Source: Armatimonadota bacterium
GTDB taxonomy: Bacteria; Armatimonadota; Fimbriimonadia; Fimbriimonadales; ATM1
NCBI GenBank assembly: GCA_003695835.1
Contig: RFHN01000166.1
Location: 1-8,940, forward strand
Direction: 5' to 3'
DNA length: 8,940 nt
The notes beneath the pieces are model-generated. The model saw only the letters and a program-made list of their open reading frames with translations. It made no database searches and was not told the origin of the DNA. A program made the position numbers and the translations under genes. Positions 6,114 through 8,940 of this stretch are shown here, piece after piece (the first letter of the stretch is position 1; every line of letters begins with the position of its first letter).

Positions 6114-7055
6114 GTGACCGAACAGTTCATTCAGCAGCTGGTCAACGGGTTGATGCTGGGGGCGATCTATGCCCTGATCGCCCTCGGCTACACCATGGTC
6201 TATGGCGTCCTCCGGCTCATCAACTTCGCCCATGGGGACGTCTACATGGTCGGCGCGTACTTGGCCTACTACACGAGCATGCAGTGGGTCAACCGCGAGC
6301 TGATCAACCCGTATGCGTTGCTCGTCATCATGCTCTTCGTGAGCATGATCGGCTGTTCTCTGTTAGGCCTTCTGATTGAGCGGGTTGCGTACCGCCCCCT
6401 GCGCGAAGCCCCTCGCATCTCGGTTTTGATCACGGCGATCGGCGTTTCGCTTCTTCTCGAGTACGGCGGTCTGCTCGTCTTCAAGACCGCTCCCCCGCCC
6501 AGCATTGCGGAAGAGGTGCGCGGGGCTGCGATGCAGACGCCGCTCGTCCTGTTCGGTGTGGCGATTGATAAGGGTCAGCTGGCGGTGTTGAGCGTTACGC
6601 TCGTCCTCATGATCCTACTCTGGCAATTCGTCACGAACACGCAGACGGGGCGGGCTATGCGTGCCGTGGCGCACGACTTCGATACGGCGGCGTTGATGGG
6701 CATCAACGTGGATCGCATCGTCGCGATTACGTTCTTGATCGGTTCCGCATTGGCTGGCGCAGGCGGCATGATGAACGCCACCGCCTTGGGCACGCCCTTG
6801 ACGACGTTCTACGGCCTCATGCCCGGCGTCAAGGCATTCGTCGCCGCAGTCCTTGGCGGGATCGGAAACATTCCGGGAGCCGTGTTGGGAGGCATCATCC
6901 TCGGTTTGGCGGAGGCGATGGTGGTCTTTGCGGATCCCTTCATTCCTGGCTTTGAGCTGACCGGCTACAAGGACGCCGTTACGTTCGTGATCCTGATCGG
7001 CGTGCTTCTTGTGAAGCCGAGCGGCATCTTCGGTAGCCCGGTGGAGAAAGTGTAA
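6114..7055 (+). CDS. livH: Branched-chain amino acid type ABC transporter permease LivH
   Basis: A 313-residue integral membrane permease of the usual family length. The N-terminal part carries NGLMLGAIYALIALGYTMV (11-29) and the signature LRLINFAHGDVYMVGAY (33-49), close to E. coli LivH. The cytoplasmic EAA-like loop that docks on the ATPase is RAVAHDFDTAALMGINVDR (183-201). LGGIGNIPGAVLGG (247-260) and the C-terminal KPSGIFG (301-307) are also family marks. Eight or so hydrophobic helices are apparent. It forms half of the inner-membrane pore together with LivM. The start is a GTG nine bases after the livK stop with no good ribosome binding site, so translation may depend on coupling to livK. 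The stop overlaps the livM start by one base (TAATG). Confidence 0.93.
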   Translation: MTEQFIQQLVNGLMLGAIYALIALGYTMVYGVLRLINFAHGDVYMVGAYLAYYTSMQWVNRELINPYALLVIMLFVSMIGCSLLGLLIERVAYRPLREAPRISVLITAIGVSLLLEYGGLLVFKTAPPPSIAEEVRGAAMQTPLVLFGVAIDKGQLAVLSVTLVLMILLWQFVTNTQTGRAMRAVAHDFDTAALMGINVDRIVAITFLIGSALAGAGGMMNATALGTPLTTFYGLMPGVKAFVAAVLGGIGNIPGAVLGGIILGLAEAMVVFADPFIPGFELTGYKDAVTFVILIGVLLVKPSGIFGSPVEKV

Positions 7056-8686
7056 TGGCATCGGTAAGCGAAACAGCATCGGTCTCGCGGAGGTATGTGC
7101 CCGGACGCTTCTGGCTCGTTCGCGGGCTGAGCGTACTGGCTGTCGTTGCCGGCCTGTACGTTCTCCAAACTTTGATTCTGCCCGCGCTGCCAACCCAGTA
7201 CGACGCGCGACTCATCGCTCTCGCTCTGCTGTTCGGTTCGCTCGCAGTTTCGCTGAATCTGATTAACGGAATCACCGGACAGTTCTCGATCGGTCACGCA
7301 GCGTTCTTTCTCATCGGCGCCTATGGAGCTGCGAGGCTGACGCTTTCCTTTTACCAAGCCCAGCCGCTCGATCAGACGGCGTGGCTCGTCGTTGTGACGG
7401 TTGCGGGCGGCATCATGGCGGGCATTGCGGGGTTCGTCGTCGGTCTCCCGTCGCTGCGATTGCGCGGCGACTACCTCGCCATCGTGACGCTCGGCTTCGG
7501 CGAGATCGCCCGGATCTTCGTCTTGAACCAAACGGGCAAAGGCTCTTCGATCGCCGGCCTCGACCTCGGCGGGGCTTTCGGTCTGCCGGGCATCACGATC
7601 ATGACCCAGGTTTGGCATTTTGCGCTTTTGCTGATCCTTACGATCCTGGTCTCGCGCAACCTGCTTCAGACGAGCCACGGCTTGGCGTTTCTCTCCGTCC
7701 GCGAAGACGAACTGGCAGCCGAGGCTACAGGTGTCAATACCACGAAGACCAAGGTAACCGCCTTCGTGTTGGGCGCGGCCCTCGCGGGGATGGCGGGAAG
7801 CCTGTTCGCTCACTTCGAGGGCTTCATCACGCCCCAGCACTTCGACATGACCGTCAGTTTCATCATCCTAACGATGGTGGTGGTCGGGGGAACCGGAAGC
7901 ATTACCGGCGCAGCGCTGGCCGGCATCACCCTCAAGCTCTTGGAAGAGGCGTTACGCAAACTCCCTGAGATCGCGGCGATTGATCTCATCGCGTACGTCG
8001 GTGCAGGCGTTCTCTTGTTGCTCCTCATGACCTACCTTCGCAAGGGTCGCGCGGCGATGCGTTCCAGTCTTTGGATCCTCGTCCTTTGTGCACTCGCGGC
8101 AGTTGCCGGCGTCGGTGCAGTCGTCAAGGGCTTGTCTGCGGAGGGCCAAATCCGGGTGTTCCTGCTGCTCGTGGGTGTCCTAACGCTCGGCGCGGTCGTC
8201 ATCGGTGGCGCGATCGCCGCGAAGAGGGGAGGAAACGAGGGGCTTCGGCTCCCGCTGAAGGCGCTTGGCTATACCGGCGCGGTTACCGTGCTTTTCCTGG
8301 CTTATCTGGTGTGGCAGGTGGACGCGTCCGTGGTGATTCGCGTCGGCATCATGTTGATCTTGGTGGGAACGGGCGCCGCATTGCTCGGTCACCCGTCGGG
8401 CCGAGCGTCCATGCCTCAGTTCGGCACTTTGATGGCTGGGCTGCTCGGCGTCATCGCTCTTCAGCCGCTCGTGGCTGCGGGCCTGCACGCGATCCCGTTC
8501 GTCGAAGACAATCTGAAGGAAACGATGTATAGTCCTGCGAACCTGCGCATGGCGGTGTTCGCGGTTACGCTCGTCATCGTGATGCTCGTTCGCCCGCAAG
8601 GCCTGATGGGACATCACGAGTTTAGTTGGTCATTCCTCGGCAAGATGTTCGGGATGAAGACGAAGGGATCGGCGATTCACACATGA
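7055..8686 (+). CDS. livM: Branched-chain amino acid type ABC transporter permease LivM, enlarged by an internal membrane insertion
   Basis: The second permease, 543 residues against roughly 300-425 in family members I know. Residues about 52-303 are a normal LivM core: LNLINGITGQFSIGHAAF (67-84), LPSLRLRGDYLAIVTLGFGE (131-150), the ATPase-contact loop SVREDELAAEATGVN (214-228), GMAGSLFAH (245-253) and VVVGGTGSITGAALAG (275-290). After EEALRKLPE (297-305) a standard LivM would pass almost at once to its last helix, but here that piece (NLRMAVFAVTLVIVMLVRPQ, 496-515, ending RPQGLMG) appears only about 190 residues later. The inserted part has about six hydrophobic segments. Base composition and reading frame run smoothly through it, so it is not an obvious frameshift or chimeric assembly. 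A GGAG lies eight bases before the ATG, which overlaps the livH stop. It pairs with LivH to form the pore. Confidence 0.92.
   Translation: MASVSETASVSRRYVPGRFWLVRGLSVLAVVAGLYVLQTLILPALPTQYDARLIALALLFGSLAVSLNLINGITGQFSIGHAAFFLIGAYGAARLTLSFYQAQPLDQTAWLVVVTVAGGIMAGIAGFVVGLPSLRLRGDYLAIVTLGFGEIARIFVLNQTGKGSSIAGLDLGGAFGLPGITIMTQVWHFALLLILTILVSRNLLQTSHGLAFLSVREDELAAEATGVNTTKTKVTAFVLGAALAGMAGSLFAHFEGFITPQHFDMTVSFIILTMVVVGGTGSITGAALAGITLKLLEEALRKLPEIAAIDLIAYVGAGVLLLLLMTYLRKGRAAMRSSLWILVLCALAAVAGVGAVVKGLSAEGQIRVFLLLVGVLTLGAVVIGGAIAAKRGGNEGLRLPLKALGYTGAVTVLFLAYLVWQVDASVVIRVGIMLILVGTGAALLGHPSGRASMPQFGTLMAGLLGVIALQPLVAAGLHAIPFVEDNLKETMYSPANLRMAVFAVTLVIVMLVRPQGLMGHHEFSWSFLGKMFGMKTKGSAIHT
7964..8524 (+). 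other. Extra membrane segment inserted within LivM (about residues 304-490)
   Basis: Hydrophobic stretches by eye: about 308-326, 338-358, 366-389, 402-420, 425-445 and 455-476, separated by short loops, several with basic residues (YLRKGRAAMR, AAKRGGNEGLR). An even number of helices would keep the final conserved LivM helix in its normal orientation. The segment has no motif I recognise. The first of the six (308-326) could instead be part of the normal core, so the left boundary is uncertain by about 25 residues. Confidence 0.7.
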
Positions 8687-8940
8687 GTCTCTTGACGTTG
8701 GACCATCTGACCATACGATTCGGCGGCCTCGTTGCCGTCAACGACGTGAGTTTCGACATTCAAGAGGGCGACCTCTTCGGGCTGATAGGCCCGAACGGTG
8801 CGGGCAAGACGACCTGCTTCAACATGATTACCGGCGTCTACCGCCCGACCTCCGGAGATGTGCGCTTCAACGGGTCGTCCATCGTTGGGCTGCGACCGTC
8901 GCAGATCTGCGCGCGCGGCATCGCCCGAACGTTCCAAAAC
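8683..8940 (+). CDS. livG: Branched-chain amino acid type ABC transporter ATPase LivG, N-terminal part; runs off the right edge
   Basis: The visible 86 residues are the start of an ABC ATPase. MSLLTLDHLTIRFGGLVAVN (1-20) is the typical LivG opening, with the aromatic A-loop region near Phe13. Walker A is GPNGAGKTT (36-44), and the Q-loop is reached at the very end in ARTFQN (Gln85). The signature LSGGQ, Walker B and H-loop lie beyond the window. The ATG overlaps the livM stop in ATGA (8683-8686), the classic coupling arrangement, so equal-stoichiometry translation with the permeases is likely. It would hydrolyse ATP on the cytoplasmic face together with LivF, expected next. LivG rather than LivF is called from the gene order and from the wording T-I-R-F-G-G-L-V-A-V-N. 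Confidence 0.92.
   Translation, partial: MSLLTLDHLTIRFGGLVAVNDVSFDIQEGDLFGLIGPNGAGKTTCFNMITGVYRPTSGDVRFNGSSIVGLRPSQICARGIARTFQN

Noticed and set aside
4944..6233. Minus-strand open frame of 429 codons covering livK
   Set aside because: Antisense shadow; the plus strand has a clear binding-protein sequence with a perfect ribosome binding site, and the shadow has no recognisable domain.

Overview
The window comes from a GC-rich bacterial chromosome with a two-membrane (diderm) cell plan: it encodes a periplasmic-type ABC transporter binding protein carried as a lipoprotein, a second lipoprotein with DUF4382/DUF5666 domains, and an exported aspartyl protease. The lineage cannot be fixed from the sequence. 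The overall flavour (Gly-rich lipoproteins, exported aspartyl protease with PDZ, TPR proteins with Pro-rich tails) would suit an Armatimonadota/Fimbriimonadia-like organism, but that is only a guess. No rRNA, tRNA, CRISPR array or insertion sequence is visible.

Layout. Everything from 1 to 4704 is read leftward and everything from 4839 to 8940 rightward, with a 134-bp divergent intergenic region between. Reading leftward from 4704 there are: a small soluble TPR protein; a TPR protein with a membrane-embedded C-terminus, starting 3 nt after the first gene; an exported double-DTG aspartyl protease with a C-terminal PDZ domain; and a DUF4382 lipoprotein carrying three DUF5666-like modules. A strong intrinsic terminator (511-557) ends this set. 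Beyond it, still leftward, is the N-terminal 157 residues of an adenine-specific DNA methyltransferase cut by the window edge, with its own candidate promoter.

Reading rightward from 4839 is a tightly packed branched-chain amino acid type (HAAT family) ABC transporter operon: livK (binding lipoprotein), livH (permease 1), livM (permease 2, overlapping livH by 1 nt) and livG (first ATPase, overlapping livM by 4 nt, cut by the window edge). A livF gene would be expected just beyond the right edge. The parts would work together as a high-affinity importer: LivK captures the substrate outside the inner membrane, LivH/LivM form the channel, and LivG (with LivF) powers it.

The most unusual item is LivM. 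It is about 543 residues and appears to carry an insertion of roughly 190 residues with about six extra predicted membrane helices, placed between the usual permease core and the conserved final helix with its RPQGL motif. Second in interest are the tandem duplicated module with poly-glycine linkers in the DUF4382 lipoprotein and the TPR-TPR-protease-lipoprotein gene set. I did not find a clear new defence or mobile system; the methyltransferase at the left edge may have a restriction partner outside the window.
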